Below are positions 7,824 to 16,868 of a stretch of DNA of 64,000 nucleotides, piece after piece (the first letter of the stretch is position 1; every line of letters starts with the position of its first letter). Both the position numbers and the translations under genes were made by a program. The DNA is from JANOBD01 sp031411495 (GTDB lineage: Bacteria; Planctomycetota; Phycisphaerae; Tepidisphaerales; Tepidisphaeraceae), in assembly GCA_031411495.1 (NCBI GenBank), contig JANOBD010000211.1:43941-107940 (forward strand), written 5' to 3'. Under the pieces are notes generated by a model, which worked only from the letters and a program-made list of their open reading frames with translations, was not told the DNA's origin and searched no databases.

Positions 7824-9944
7824 ATGCGACCATGGATGGACGAACTCAACGCGCAGCAGCGCGCCGCCGTCACGCACGGCGAAGGCCCGATCCTCGTCAT
7901 CGCCGGCGCGGGAACCGGCAAGACCAAGACGCTCGCCAGCCGCGTAGCGCACCTCATCGAGTCGGGAACAAGCCCGGATCGCATCCTGCTCCTCACCTTT
8001 ACCCGCCGCGCGTCGCAGCAGATGCTCGAGCGCGCCGCCAAGCTGATTGGCACTTCGCACACGAGCCAGGTGTGGGGCGGAACCTTCCACGCGATCGCGT
8101 CGCGCATCCTCCGCCAGCACGGCCGCTCCATCGGCCTCGACCCCGGCTTCAACATCATCGACAACGAAGACTCGGCCGACCTGCTCGACATCGTCCGTTC
8201 CGACCTCGAACTCGGCACCGCCAACAAGCGCTCCCCGCGCAAAGGGACGCTCGCCGCCATCTACAGCCGGGTCGTCAACTCGCGCACGAAACTTGGCGAA
8301 GTGCTCACCGCGAACTTCCCGTGGTGCATGACGGATCAGGACGACATCCGTCGGATTTTCGAGACCTTTACACGACGCAAGCGTGAGCAGGCCGTGTTGG
8401 ACTACGACGACCTGCTCCTCTATTTCCACGCGCTGCTCAATGTTTCCGAACTCGGCGCGTTCGTCGCGAGCCAATTCGATCATGTCCTCGTCGACGAATA
8501 CCAGGACACGAATCTCATCCAGGCCGAGATCATCCGCTCGCTGCGAAAGACCAACCGCAACGTGATGGTCGTCGGCGATGATGCCCAGTCGATCTACTCG
8601 TTCCGGGCGGCGACGGTGAGGAACATGCTCGACTTCCCGAGCCAGTTCCAGAACACGACGATCATCATGCTGGAAGAAAACTACCGCAGCGTGCAGCCGA
8701 TTCTCGATGCCAGCAACCGCGTGATGGCGGCGGCCGAACATCAGTTTGCGAAAAACCTGTTTTCGAAGCGAAGCAGCAAGCAGAAGCCTCGACTGATCAC
8801 GATCCAGGACGAAGCCGCCCAGTGCATCGAGGTCTGCCGGCGCGTTCTGGAAAAGAGCGAACAGGGCATCCCGCTCAAGAACCAGGGCGTGCTCTTCCGC
8901 ACCGGGCACCACTCGGATGCGCTCGAAGTCGAACTCGCCAAGCGCAACATCCCCTTCGTGAAATACGGCGGCCTGAAGTTCGTTGAAGCGGCACACGTGA
9001 AGGACATGGTGGCGCTCCTGCGGATCGTGACCAACCCGCAGGACGAGATGAGCTGGCACCGGGTATTACTCCTGCTCGAGGGTGTCGGACCCAGCGCGGC
9101 GCGGAAGGTGATGGGCGCGCTGGGAGTGTCGTCGATCGGAAACGCGAACAACCATTTAGCCCCATCGCTTGCGACGGGTTCTGATCGCGCGACGGGATCC
9201 GAGCGCGTCGCAAGCGACGCGGCTAAATCGGGTTCGACGATCCTCTCGATGCTCAGGTCGGGATCGCTTCCAGTACCACTCGCGGCGCGCGCACAGTTCG
9301 ATGACCTCCGCACGACGCTTCTCAACATCATTGAGACGAAGCCCATCCCCAGCGCGGTCGTCGATCGCGTGCGGAAGTTCTACGAGCCGATTTTCAACAA
9401 CACCTACGACAATCCGACGCTGCGGCTTCGCGATCTCGAACAGCTCGAGCAGATCGCCCACGGCTACGCCAGCGTGACCAGCTTCGTCACCGATCTCACG
9501 CTCGACCCGCCGACGCGCGCGCAGGATTATTCCGGCCCGCCACTGCTGGATGAGGATTTCCTGATCCTCTCGACGATCCACTCGGCCAAGGGCTGTGAGT
9601 GGGACGTCGTGCATCTGCTTCACTGCGCCGATGGCAACATCCCGGCCGACATGGCGTGCGGAAGCGATGACGAAATCGCCGAGGAGCGCCGACTGTTCTA
9701 TGTCGCGATGACGCGGGCACGGGACGAGCTCAACCTCTATTTCCCGCTCCGCTACTACTTCAAGAAGAATGGCCGCAGCGATCGCCACAGCTATGGTCAG
9801 CTCACGCGCTTCATCAAGCCGAACGACATCACGCTCTACGACAAAGTCGCGAGTGAGAGCGTGCGCCCCGAGCAGCCGATCCCGATGCAGGCCGGGCCGA
9901 TCGTGGCGGACATCGACGCCATGCTCGGCGAATTATGGAAGTGA
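7824..9944 (+). CDS. UvrD/PcrA-type superfamily 1 DNA helicase
   Basis: The 706-residue protein starts at ATG 7824 after GGAAGGG; in-frame upstream codons show no family similarity. It has the full SF1A motif set: Q-motif LNAQQRAAVTHGEGP, Walker A AGAGTGKTKTLASRV, TFTRRASQQM, DEAD-equivalent LVDEYQDTN, GDDAQSIYSFRAA, EENYRS, TIHSAKGCEWDVVHLL, and motif VI EERRLFYVAMTRARDEL. These enzymes unwind DNA 3'-5' in nucleotide excision and mismatch repair and replication restart. The protein is slightly shorter than typical UvrD. Around residues 444-468 the reading frame contains a palindromic DNA element (see the repeat at 9154-9227), adding a low-complexity stretch (LATGSDRATGSERVASD) in the region linking domains 2A and 2B. 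Confidence 0.9.
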   Translation: MRPWMDELNAQQRAAVTHGEGPILVIAGAGTGKTKTLASRVAHLIESGTSPDRILLLTFTRRASQQMLERAAKLIGTSHTSQVWGGTFHAIASRILRQHGRSIGLDPGFNIIDNEDSADLLDIVRSDLELGTANKRSPRKGTLAAIYSRVVNSRTKLGEVLTANFPWCMTDQDDIRRIFETFTRRKREQAVLDYDDLLLYFHALLNVSELGAFVASQFDHVLVDEYQDTNLIQAEIIRSLRKTNRNVMVVGDDAQSIYSFRAATVRNMLDFPSQFQNTTIIMLEENYRSVQPILDASNRVMAAAEHQFAKNLFSKRSSKQKPRLITIQDEAAQCIEVCRRVLEKSEQGIPLKNQGVLFRTGHHSDALEVELAKRNIPFVKYGGLKFVEAAHVKDMVALLRIVTNPQDEMSWHRVLLLLEGVGPSAARKVMGALGVSSIGNANNHLAPSLATGSDRATGSERVASDAAKSGSTILSMLRSGSLPVPLAARAQFDDLRTTLLNIIETKPIPSAVVDRVRKFYEPIFNNTYDNPTLRLRDLEQLEQIAHGYASVTSFVTDLTLDPPTRAQDYSGPPLLDEDFLILSTIHSAKGCEWDVVHLLHCADGNIPADMACGSDDEIAEERRLFYVAMTRARDELNLYFPLRYYFKKNGRSDRHSYGQLTRFIKPNDITLYDKVASESVRPEQPIPMQAGPIVADIDAMLGELWK
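9154..9227. repeat. Imperfect inverted repeat inside the helicase gene
   Basis: Left arm 9154-9176 and right arm 9205-9227 are reverse complements at 20 of 23 positions (ATTTAGCC, three mismatches, TCGCTTGCGACG), separated by 28 bp. The element is read in frame by the helicase gene without stops. It looks like a short mobile palindrome inserted in a tolerant loop. The tool-free comparison found no second copy in this window. Confidence 0.7.
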
Positions 9945-10328
9945 TTCCCGTCGCGCCCTCATTTTGTTATCTGGGCAGCGCACAAAAACGTGCTTCCTGT
10001 TCATTTTTATCTAGGGCCGTGAACGAGAGTTAGATGAGCCTGCCGCGAAACGCTCGCTGCGCAATCGCGTCAAAAATGCGCAGCGCGGAGAGTGAGTGCG
10101 TAGTTGCTCTTTGAGATGCGAATAGAGGAGGGTCTCAAGAGATTCTCCCGCCGAAAGCGAGCTTTCGAGCAGTACCCCGGCACGACGGTTCTATCTACGA
10201 CGTGGCAATCCGGAGATTCCTTTGCGGAGGGTCGCAAATGTCTCAAAATGTCCCACTCTGGAGCGTTTTGAGCTACCCAGCTTCACAAAGATGGAGCGGC
10301 TTGTGCTTCGCCCCATTCCCCACGACGC
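9945..10328. other. Intergenic region, no gene recognised
   Basis: This 384-bp convergent region lies between the helicase stop and the end of the ABC permease gene. It is less GC-rich than its flanks and has several short hairpin-forming words (for example CGAAAGCGAGCTTTCG near 10153-10168), but no convincing ORF or terminator. The segment 10241-10290 shares an AAAATGTCCCACT word and loosely similar flanks with 57221-57270. Confidence 0.4.
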
Positions 10329-11993
10329 TCATCCCTTCATGCCGGTCAGCGTGATGCCTTGGATGAAGTAGCGCTGGGCGAGGAAGAAGATGATGATGAT
10401 CGGAAGCGTCATCAGCACGCTGCCCGCCATGGTCAGCGCGGGGTTGTTGCTCACCTGGACGCTGAAGGCGTACAGGCCGAAGCTGAGCGAATAAAGGCGC
10501 TGGTCGGCGATGTAGATCAGCGGGCCCATGAAGTCCTGCCAGACGCCGATGAAGGTCATGACCGCGATGGCCGCGAGGCTCGGCTTGATCAGCGGCAGGA
10601 TCACGTGCCAGTAGATGCGCAGGAAGCCGCAGCCGTCGATGCGGGCGGCGTCTTCGAGGTCGCGCGGGATGCCCATCATGAACTGTCGCAACATGAAGAC
10701 GAAGAAGGCGCTGCCGAACGCGGCCCCGAACCAGAGCGGCGTCAGCGTGTCGTACGCGCCCAGCGATTTCCAGATGAGGAAGCTGGGGATCATCGTCACC
10801 TGGGAAGGGATCATCATCGTCGCGAGCAGGACCAGGAACAGCAGGTCGCGCCCCGGAAAGACGATGCGTGAAAAGCCGTACGCGACGAACGAGCAGCTGA
10901 TGACGGTGAGCACGACGTTCGCGAGCACGAGAAAAACGCTCACGCGGACGTACCGCCAGAACGGGATCTGTTCGGCCGTGCGGATGTAGTTGTTCTTGAC
11001 CTTGTTTGCCCACGCGTACGCCTGGTTCACGCGGTGAATGTCCAGCGTCATGCGGATCTGCTTCGGGTCGGTCACATCACTCGGGCCGGCGTCGTTGAGG
11101 ACGATCCACTGGCGGAGCTTGGTCGATTTGTCGTCGTCGCTCGCGTGCTGCCAGGTGTAGGTGGCCCAGTCGAAGTTGGAGAGAAAGTTCTGGCGTTCGG
11201 AGACGAACTTGCGTCCGCTGTGTTCGAGCGTGAGCGTGATGTTGTGCCAGGTATCGTCCGGATGGATGTCGATGCGGACGCTCTTCATCTGCGACACATC
11301 CGCCGGCGCTTGGAAGTCGCCGACGAGGCGGATGTCCGGCCCGCTCGCAAAATCGTAGGAGAGCTTGGCGGCGGGCTTGCCCTGGTCATTGAAGTCCGTC
11401 AGTGTCGAGCGGGCCGAGCCCTGAAGGGTCCAGCGATTGGCGGGCGTCTCGTCCGCGGCAAGGTCGAAGAGGTTGATGCCCTGGTCGCGGATGCGCACGG
11501 AAGCGACCGCCGCAAAGCGATAGATCTGGACGAACGTCTGCCGGACTAGCTCCTGATCGACGACCGTTCGTGCCGCCTCGATGATGGCGGCCGCGGAGGC
11601 CGGCTTGTCAGAGGTGCCGTTCCAGATTTCGCCGGAGATGCGGGCGCCGAGGCGCTGATACAGGCCGCGGGCGATTTCTCTGCGGGCGACGGCGCGATCG
11701 ACATCTTCCGGAATCGGAAAACCGCTCGCCTCGACAAGCTTCTCGAGTTCCGGCTGCAGCACGTCGACACCAATTGCACCCGGCTTGAGAGAGCTGAAGT
11801 ATGCATCGTCGACGTATGGGCTCCTGGCCATGGGGCGAGGGGTGTTGGGCAGGACTTTCAGGTCCTCGGTGAACATCTCACGATCCACCTTCATGCTGGA
11901 AGAGACCATCCAGATGAACGGAAATGTGAAAACGACTGCGCCCAGCAGCAGCAGAAAGTAGACGAGAAGTTGATGAAGAGGCGTGCGCTTCAT
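10329..11993 (-). CDS. Sugar ABC transporter permease (MalG/YcjP type) with large insertion after TM1
   Basis: This 554-residue protein starts at ATG 11993. TM1 is residues ~9-31 (LVYFLLLLGAVVFTFPFIWM). The conserved membrane core resumes at ~343 (VFLVLANVVLTVISCSFVAY) and carries the ATPase-coupling EAA loop EDAARIDGCGFLRIYWHVIL, then ends LTGMKG, a typical MalG C-terminus. A normal MalG-type permease is about 280 residues; here ~270 extra residues lie between TM1 and TM2, a loop expected to face outside. The insertion includes a beta-rich part (WTLQGSARSTLTDF, VRIDIHPDDTWHNITLTLEH) reminiscent of a carbohydrate-binding beta-sandwich. It lies 19 nt downstream of the binding-protein/permease fusion gene, its heterodimer partner. 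No ATPase gene is adjacent, so a shared MsmK-type ATPase elsewhere is likely. Confidence 0.85.
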   Translation of the reverse strand: MKRTPLHQLLVYFLLLLGAVVFTFPFIWMVSSSMKVDREMFTEDLKVLPNTPRPMARSPYVDDAYFSSLKPGAIGVDVLQPELEKLVEASGFPIPEDVDRAVARREIARGLYQRLGARISGEIWNGTSDKPASAAAIIEAARTVVDQELVRQTFVQIYRFAAVASVRIRDQGINLFDLAADETPANRWTLQGSARSTLTDFNDQGKPAAKLSYDFASGPDIRLVGDFQAPADVSQMKSVRIDIHPDDTWHNITLTLEHSGRKFVSERQNFLSNFDWATYTWQHASDDDKSTKLRQWIVLNDAGPSDVTDPKQIRMTLDIHRVNQAYAWANKVKNNYIRTAEQIPFWRYVRVSVFLVLANVVLTVISCSFVAYGFSRIVFPGRDLLFLVLLATMMIPSQVTMIPSFLIWKSLGAYDTLTPLWFGAAFGSAFFVFMLRQFMMGIPRDLEDAARIDGCGFLRIYWHVILPLIKPSLAAIAVMTFIGVWQDFMGPLIYIADQRLYSLSFGLYAFSVQVSNNPALTMAGSVLMTLPIIIIFFLAQRYFIQGITLTGMKG

Positions 11994-12012
11994 GAATACC
12001 GAATTTTCACAA

Positions 12013-14601
12013 TCAGGCGGTGTCGTAGTGAACCCAGCGGCGCGAAAGCCTCATCTGGACCGCGGTCAGCACGAGCGTGATCGCGAAGAGCAGCCAGGCC
12101 ATCGCGCTCGCGTAACCCATCTGGCCGTATCGGAACGCGTTGTTGAACAGGTGATAGACGTAGAACAGCGTCGCATCCTGCGGGCCGCCTTGCGTCATGA
12201 GGAACGCCTGGTCGAACACCTTCAGCGTGCCGATCGTTCCCATGATGAAGTTGAAGAAGATGTAGGGCGTGAGCTGCGGGATCGTGATGTTGAAGAACTG
12301 TTGGATCGTCGATGCGCCGTCGACGCTCGCCGCTTCGTAGAGCGATTGGGGAATGCCCTTGAGCCCCGCTAGCCAGAGGATCATCCCGCCACCCGCGCCC
12401 CACAGGCCCATCAGGATGAGCGATGTCTTCGCCCACGACGGATCCTGAAGCCACTTCGGCGACTGGAGGTGATGGAACGAGAAGGTGTCGATGATGCCGG
12501 CGAGCAATCCGCCTTCCTGTGGGTTAAAGATCCAGACGAAGAGCAGACTCGTCGCGACGACCGGCACGATGCTCGGCAGATAGAAGATCGTCCGCCAGCC
12601 GGCAAGAAGTTTCGTCCCCTGGTTCAACAGCAGTGCGATCGCCAGACTCAGCACGATGCCCAGCGGCACCGATAGGATCATGAACAGCGTGTTTCCGAGG
12701 CTCTTCCAGACCTTCTGGTCGTCCCACATGAGCCGGTAGTTTTCGAAACCGGTGACCACCGGGTTGCTGAGGATGTCCCAGCGGCAGAAGGAGATGACGA
12801 GCGAGAAGAGCATCGGCCCGCCGGTAAAGACGAGGAAGCCGATGAGCCATGGCGTAATCGTGACGTACCCGCCGAACCACTGGCTTCGCGTGAATCCGCC
12901 AGCCGCGCCTTCGATGATGCTGTCGCCCGTCTTCGCCGACAGGCCAAGCAGTCGCGCGACCCGCCGCCGCATGCTCAGGCTCGTATCCCAGAAGAACGCG
13001 AGCGAGCCGAGGATCACCGCGATGATCGCGTACATCACGAAGAACCACGTCCACGAACGGATGACGATGCCGTTGCTCGGACTGAAGAACCGATCGAGCT
13101 GAATCTGCAGCACGCGGTTGGCATCGTCGGTGGCGACTTTCGGAGGCTTGGTGCCGTCGAGCGATTCCTCAGCGGCGGTGATGTGGTAGTTCCAGAGCTG
13201 CTGGCCGATCGGCGTGATCGGTCGGTACCGCGAGTAGGGGAGGAGGTCGTTGTAGGTCCGAATCGCTTCCTTGTACTTCGCATCAATCGTCGGATCGTCG
13301 TAGACGTATTTCTGATACTGCCAAACGTTGATTTCCTTCTGAGGCGACTGCTCGGGAAAGTAGAAGCGGCCTTCGGCTTGTGCGAATTGTCGCTCGGCTT
13401 CGATCCGCATGCCGATCGCGTCTTTCGACGTGAGGTAGCGAATCAGTTCCCATGCCGCCTCTTTGTTCTTCGCCGTCGCGGGAATGGAATACGTCCAGCC
13501 GCCGATCCAGCTGAGTTTCTCCGTTCCGGCGTCAATGGTCGCCTGTGGAAGGGGCGGCGGCGCCGTTCCGAAGTCGACGTTTCGGGCGAACTGACCGAGG
13601 GTGTTGATCTGCCAGTAGCCGTCGATCTTCATCGCCACTTTGCCGGTGATGAACGGATCGAGTGCGTTGCCCTGGAAGCCGGCCTCAAATGCCTTGACGC
13701 CGCTGTAGCCGCCGAGCTCGTCGTAGATCTCCTTGAGCCAGATGAGAGCAGAGACGATCTTGGGATCGTTGAGCGTCACCGTGCGGCCGTCGGCACTCAT
13801 GAACTCGCCGCCGTTCATCCAGCCGAAGATGTAGAGCCAGCTGTTTCCGTACATCGGGATGAAACCGACGTTGACGAGCTTGTAGGCTTTGGTGTTGAGC
13901 CGCTTGGGCGCACCCGGGGGCAGGCCGTCGAAGTATTTCTCCAGCGTCATCTGCTGGCCGGTGTTGTTGTCCTGGATGATGGTGAGCTTGCGGAGGTAGT
14001 CGCGCGTCTGTTCCCAGGTTTTCGGCGGCGTCGGGACGCCGTTGGCGTCGACGAGGCCGGCGCGGCGGAACGAGTCCTTGTTGTACATCAGCACGCGATC
14101 GTCGACGCTGATCGGGATCCCGTAGCTCTTGCCGCCGTACATCGCTTCGTCCCACGTCGGCTTGTAGAACTTTTCGCGCTGCGGCGCGTCGATACCGGCG
14201 GACCTGTCCCTGGCGAGGTAGTCATCGAGCGGCTCGAAGCCGCCGCGCGCCGCCCACTCGGCCACCGCGTAGCGATCGAACTGGATGACATCCGGCGAGC
14301 TGTTGCCGGCGACGCTCACGAGGAAACGCGTCGGATCGGCGGTCTGATCGCGAGACGCGTTCTGGCCGGAGATGACGCGGTAGATCGGCTTCTTCGGGTC
14401 TTTGGCGTGTTCCTGTTCCGAGCGGACTTCAAACTCGCGGATCACGTCCGCCAGCGCCCCCGACAGCGGTCCGCCGGGACCCATATAGACGATTTCCACG
14501 ACGTTCGGGTCGTTGATTTTCTTGATCTGGCGCGAGGGGTACAGTAGCCAGAGCGCGAGCAGGACGAGAATGCCTGCGATGATTGCCTTCTTCGAATCCA
14601 A
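12013..14601 (-). CDS. Fusion of extracellular solute-binding protein and MalF-type ABC permease
   Basis: The 862-residue protein starts at TTG 14601, with GGAGG a few bases upstream. Residues ~5-20 (KAIIAGILVLLALWLLYP) form an N-terminal membrane anchor. Residues ~30-500 are a family-1 solute-binding protein: ISGQNASRDQTADP, SSPDVIQFDRYAVAEWAARG, YGIPISVDDRVLMYNKDSF, GKVAMKIDGYWQINT and KEAAWELIRYLTSKDA. A linker with another helix (FFVMYAIIAVILGSLAFFW, ~515-535) leads to a MalF-type permease from ~575 (TPWLIGFLVFTGGPMLFSLV), with the EAA loop EAASVDGASTIQQFFNITIP near residue 785. Importers normally use a separate, diffusible binding protein. Here the receptor is covalently tied to one permease half. 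The substrate is probably a sugar or oligosaccharide by family. Confidence 0.88.
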   Translation of the reverse strand: MDSKKAIIAGILVLLALWLLYPSRQIKKINDPNVVEIVYMGPGGPLSGALADVIREFEVRSEQEHAKDPKKPIYRVISGQNASRDQTADPTRFLVSVAGNSSPDVIQFDRYAVAEWAARGGFEPLDDYLARDRSAGIDAPQREKFYKPTWDEAMYGGKSYGIPISVDDRVLMYNKDSFRRAGLVDANGVPTPPKTWEQTRDYLRKLTIIQDNNTGQQMTLEKYFDGLPPGAPKRLNTKAYKLVNVGFIPMYGNSWLYIFGWMNGGEFMSADGRTVTLNDPKIVSALIWLKEIYDELGGYSGVKAFEAGFQGNALDPFITGKVAMKIDGYWQINTLGQFARNVDFGTAPPPLPQATIDAGTEKLSWIGGWTYSIPATAKNKEAAWELIRYLTSKDAIGMRIEAERQFAQAEGRFYFPEQSPQKEINVWQYQKYVYDDPTIDAKYKEAIRTYNDLLPYSRYRPITPIGQQLWNYHITAAEESLDGTKPPKVATDDANRVLQIQLDRFFSPSNGIVIRSWTWFFVMYAIIAVILGSLAFFWDTSLSMRRRVARLLGLSAKTGDSIIEGAAGGFTRSQWFGGYVTITPWLIGFLVFTGGPMLFSLVISFCRWDILSNPVVTGFENYRLMWDDQKVWKSLGNTLFMILSVPLGIVLSLAIALLLNQGTKLLAGWRTIFYLPSIVPVVATSLLFVWIFNPQEGGLLAGIIDTFSFHHLQSPKWLQDPSWAKTSLILMGLWGAGGGMILWLAGLKGIPQSLYEAASVDGASTIQQFFNITIPQLTPYIFFNFIMGTIGTLKVFDQAFLMTQGGPQDATLFYVYHLFNNAFRYGQMGYASAMAWLLFAITLVLTAVQMRLSRRWVHYDTA

Positions 14602-14739
14602 CCAGCCTCCGCTTCGCTCACGATGCCGCCGCGCCGTTCACTCGACCCAGCTCGGCCGCAGCATACTAGCCGCATTTGCCGAATATCCATATTCGCGACA
14701 TCCTCATGCGACAAGTCCGTGGCGCGACGATCGGCGAGA

Positions 14740-15762
14740 TTAGACTTTCGAACTGAATCGAAGCTGTCTTTCGATTTCTTCGAGCACCCCCACGACACCG
14801 AGTGTTTCGACCTCGCCAACGAACGGCTCCGCCCCGTCGAGCACGCAATCCGCGAACGCATCCGCTTCGATGGCGTAGAGCGGTTTGGCGTTCGGCACCT
14901 CGATCGTTCGTGGAGGCGGGGCGACCGGCGGGCCCGCAGTGGCGTCCTGTCGCGGCGGGATGGCGCCGCAGATCGTGAAACTCGACGAAGGCGGCGCAGG
15001 CTTCCAAGGCCAGCCTGCAACCAGATATCCCTCGTCACCGCAGATGTGCGCCGAGTTGTCGGCCTGCAGCATCATGCCGACGGTGAAGTGCGCGGTGATC
15101 CCGTTCGGATAGCGCATCACGACGCTCGCCTGCTCATCGACGCCGCTCTCGTGCATGCTGGCGACGGCGCGTACCTCGTGCGGGTCGCAACCGGCGATCA
15201 AGCGGGAGAAGTTTATGCAGTAGCAGCCGACATCCATCATCGCGCCGCCTTGCAGCGGTCGGCTGAAGCGAATGTTGCCTTCCCACTTTCGAACGCGGTA
15301 ACAAAAACTCGTACGAATGTTCTTCACCGTGCCGATCGCGCCGGAACGGATCGCCTCGACGATCGCCTGCGTCTGCGGATGCGCTCGATACATGAACGCT
15401 TCGACGAGCAACCGGTTCGACGACTTGGCCGCCGCGAACATCTCCGCGGCCTGCCTGACCGTTGCCGCGAGGGGCTTTTCACAGAGAACGTGCTTGCCCG
15501 AGGTGAGCGCGCGAATGGCCCACTCGTGGTGCATGGAGTTGGGGAGCGAGAGATAGATCGCATCGACCCTGGCGTCGCTCAAGATGGACTGATAACTGCC
15601 GTGGACATTGGCAATGGCGTATCGCGTCGCGAAAGCGATCGCCGCCTCAGACGTGCGCGACCCAACGGCCGCAAGTTCCGAGCGCTCCGCCTTGAGAACG
15701 CCCTCGGCGAACTGTTTGGCAATGTTGCCGGTGCCGAGGATTCCCCATCGCAGTTTCTGCAT
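14740..15762 (-). CDS. Gfo/Idh/MocA-family NAD(P)-dependent oxidoreductase
   Basis: The 340-residue protein starts at ATG 15762 (MQKLRWGILGTGNIAKQFAE); an open extension further upstream lacks similarity. The N-terminal Rossmann fold has GxGxxA-type GTGNIAKQF, then AVGSRTSEAAIAFA and the signature GKHVLCEKPLA, whose Lys is the conserved catalytic/cofactor residue. The second half has GGAMMDVGCYCINFSRLIAG, matching the substrate-site helix of the family. Members oxidise or isomerise sugars, inositols and similar polyols. Position next to the sugar importer suggests sugar metabolism, but the two are separated by ~140 bp and the link is an inference. Confidence 0.88.
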   Translation of the reverse strand: MQKLRWGILGTGNIAKQFAEGVLKAERSELAAVGSRTSEAAIAFATRYAIANVHGSYQSILSDARVDAIYLSLPNSMHHEWAIRALTSGKHVLCEKPLAATVRQAAEMFAAAKSSNRLLVEAFMYRAHPQTQAIVEAIRSGAIGTVKNIRTSFCYRVRKWEGNIRFSRPLQGGAMMDVGCYCINFSRLIAGCDPHEVRAVASMHESGVDEQASVVMRYPNGITAHFTVGMMLQADNSAHICGDEGYLVAGWPWKPAPPSSSFTICGAIPPRQDATAGPPVAPPPRTIEVPNAKPLYAIEADAFADCVLDGAEPFVGEVETLGVVGVLEEIERQLRFSSKV

Positions 15763-15968
15763 GGCCCAAGTATAGGGATCGCCGGCAGAAACACCGGTAG
15801 TGCCTGGCGCAACCGTCAATAACCGGAGAGTTCCGCGCACCGGGCAGTTATCGAGCCTCCCGCCGGAAAAGTCTGGATGCGACGTGGCTTGGCTCAATCG
15901 TAAATCATCCTCGGTGCCCCTCCGGGAGCGGCGCCGGTCCCACGCAGGACTTTCGAGCCAGGGTTGAT

Positions 15969-16868
15969 ATGAGCATGCAGAAGCCAGTTTCGGCCAAACT
16001 CGCCAGTACCAAGCACGTGGAGCAGACGCGGCGCCTCGAATCGCTCGGCCAACTCGCGGCGGGAATCGCCCACGAGATCAACACGCCCACCCAGTTCGTG
16101 AGCGACAATGTCCGCTTCCTGCAGGCCGAGTTCTCGAACATGCTGCGCCTCATTGAGAAGTATGAGCAAGTGCTCGGCGAGCAAGGACTGACGCTGCGAT
16201 CGCACTCGTTGCAGGCGCTCAAGAATGAGATCGATTTCGATTTCCTACGCAATGAAGTCCCCCAGGCGCTCACCCAATCGCTGGAAGGGCTGGAACGTGT
16301 GACAACGATTGTCCGCGCCATGAAGGAGTTCTCGCATCCGGGCTCGGCCGAGAAGGAGCAGGCGGACGTGTGCAGGTTGATCGTCTCCACGCTCGAGGTG
16401 TGCCGCAACCGTTGGAAGTACGTTGCTGAGCTTCGCACGCAGTTCGAAGCAAACCTTCCGACCGTCCCGCTGCTGGTTTCCGAGTTCAACCAGGTGATCT
16501 TGAATCTCGTGGTGAACGCAGCCGACGCGATCGGGGAAAAGTTCGGCATCGGCGAGTCCCGACAGGGCGTCATTACGATCGGCGTGCGATCGACTTCGAA
16601 AGCGATCGAAATCAGTGTTGCCGACAATGGCACCGGGATTTCGCCGGCAGCGCGCCAGCACATGTTCGAGCCGTTCTTCACCACCAAGGGTGTCGGCAAG
16701 GGAACCGGACAGGGACTCGCGATCTGCAGCGATGTGATCGTCAACAAGCACGGCGGCTCGATCGACTTCGACACGCGCGAGGGTGAGGGCACGACCTTCG
16801 TCCTCCGACTTCCGCTTCTGGCGGCTTTCGAACCGTATGAAGCGATCGACATTCCGGAGAGTCCATGA
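15969..16868 (+). CDS. Soluble histidine kinase without sensor domain
   Basis: The 299-residue protein starts at ATG 15969 after CAGGG; ATG 15975 is possible. It begins almost directly with the phospho-acceptor H-box LESLGQLAAGIAHEINTPTQ (His near residue 37). The ATPase domain has the N-box NLVVNAADAIGEKF, G1 ISVADNGTGISPAAR, F-box FEPFFTTKG and G2 VGKGTGQGLAICSDVI. There is no transmembrane segment, PAS or GAF domain, so the input signal must come from a partner protein or another complex. The stop overlaps the next ATG by four bases (ATGA, 16865-16868), so kinase and response regulator are translationally coupled. Confidence 0.88.
   Translation: MSMQKPVSAKLASTKHVEQTRRLESLGQLAAGIAHEINTPTQFVSDNVRFLQAEFSNMLRLIEKYEQVLGEQGLTLRSHSLQALKNEIDFDFLRNEVPQALTQSLEGLERVTTIVRAMKEFSHPGSAEKEQADVCRLIVSTLEVCRNRWKYVAELRTQFEANLPTVPLLVSEFNQVILNLVVNAADAIGEKFGIGESRQGVITIGVRSTSKAIEISVADNGTGISPAARQHMFEPFFTTKGVGKGTGQGLAICSDVIVNKHGGSIDFDTREGEGTTFVLRLPLLAAFEPYEAIDIPESP

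Noticed and set aside
7637..8260. Long N-terminal extension of the membrane protein at 6965-7636
   Set aside because: It overlaps the helicase coding region in antisense and looks like noise; ATG 7636 has a ribosome-binding site.
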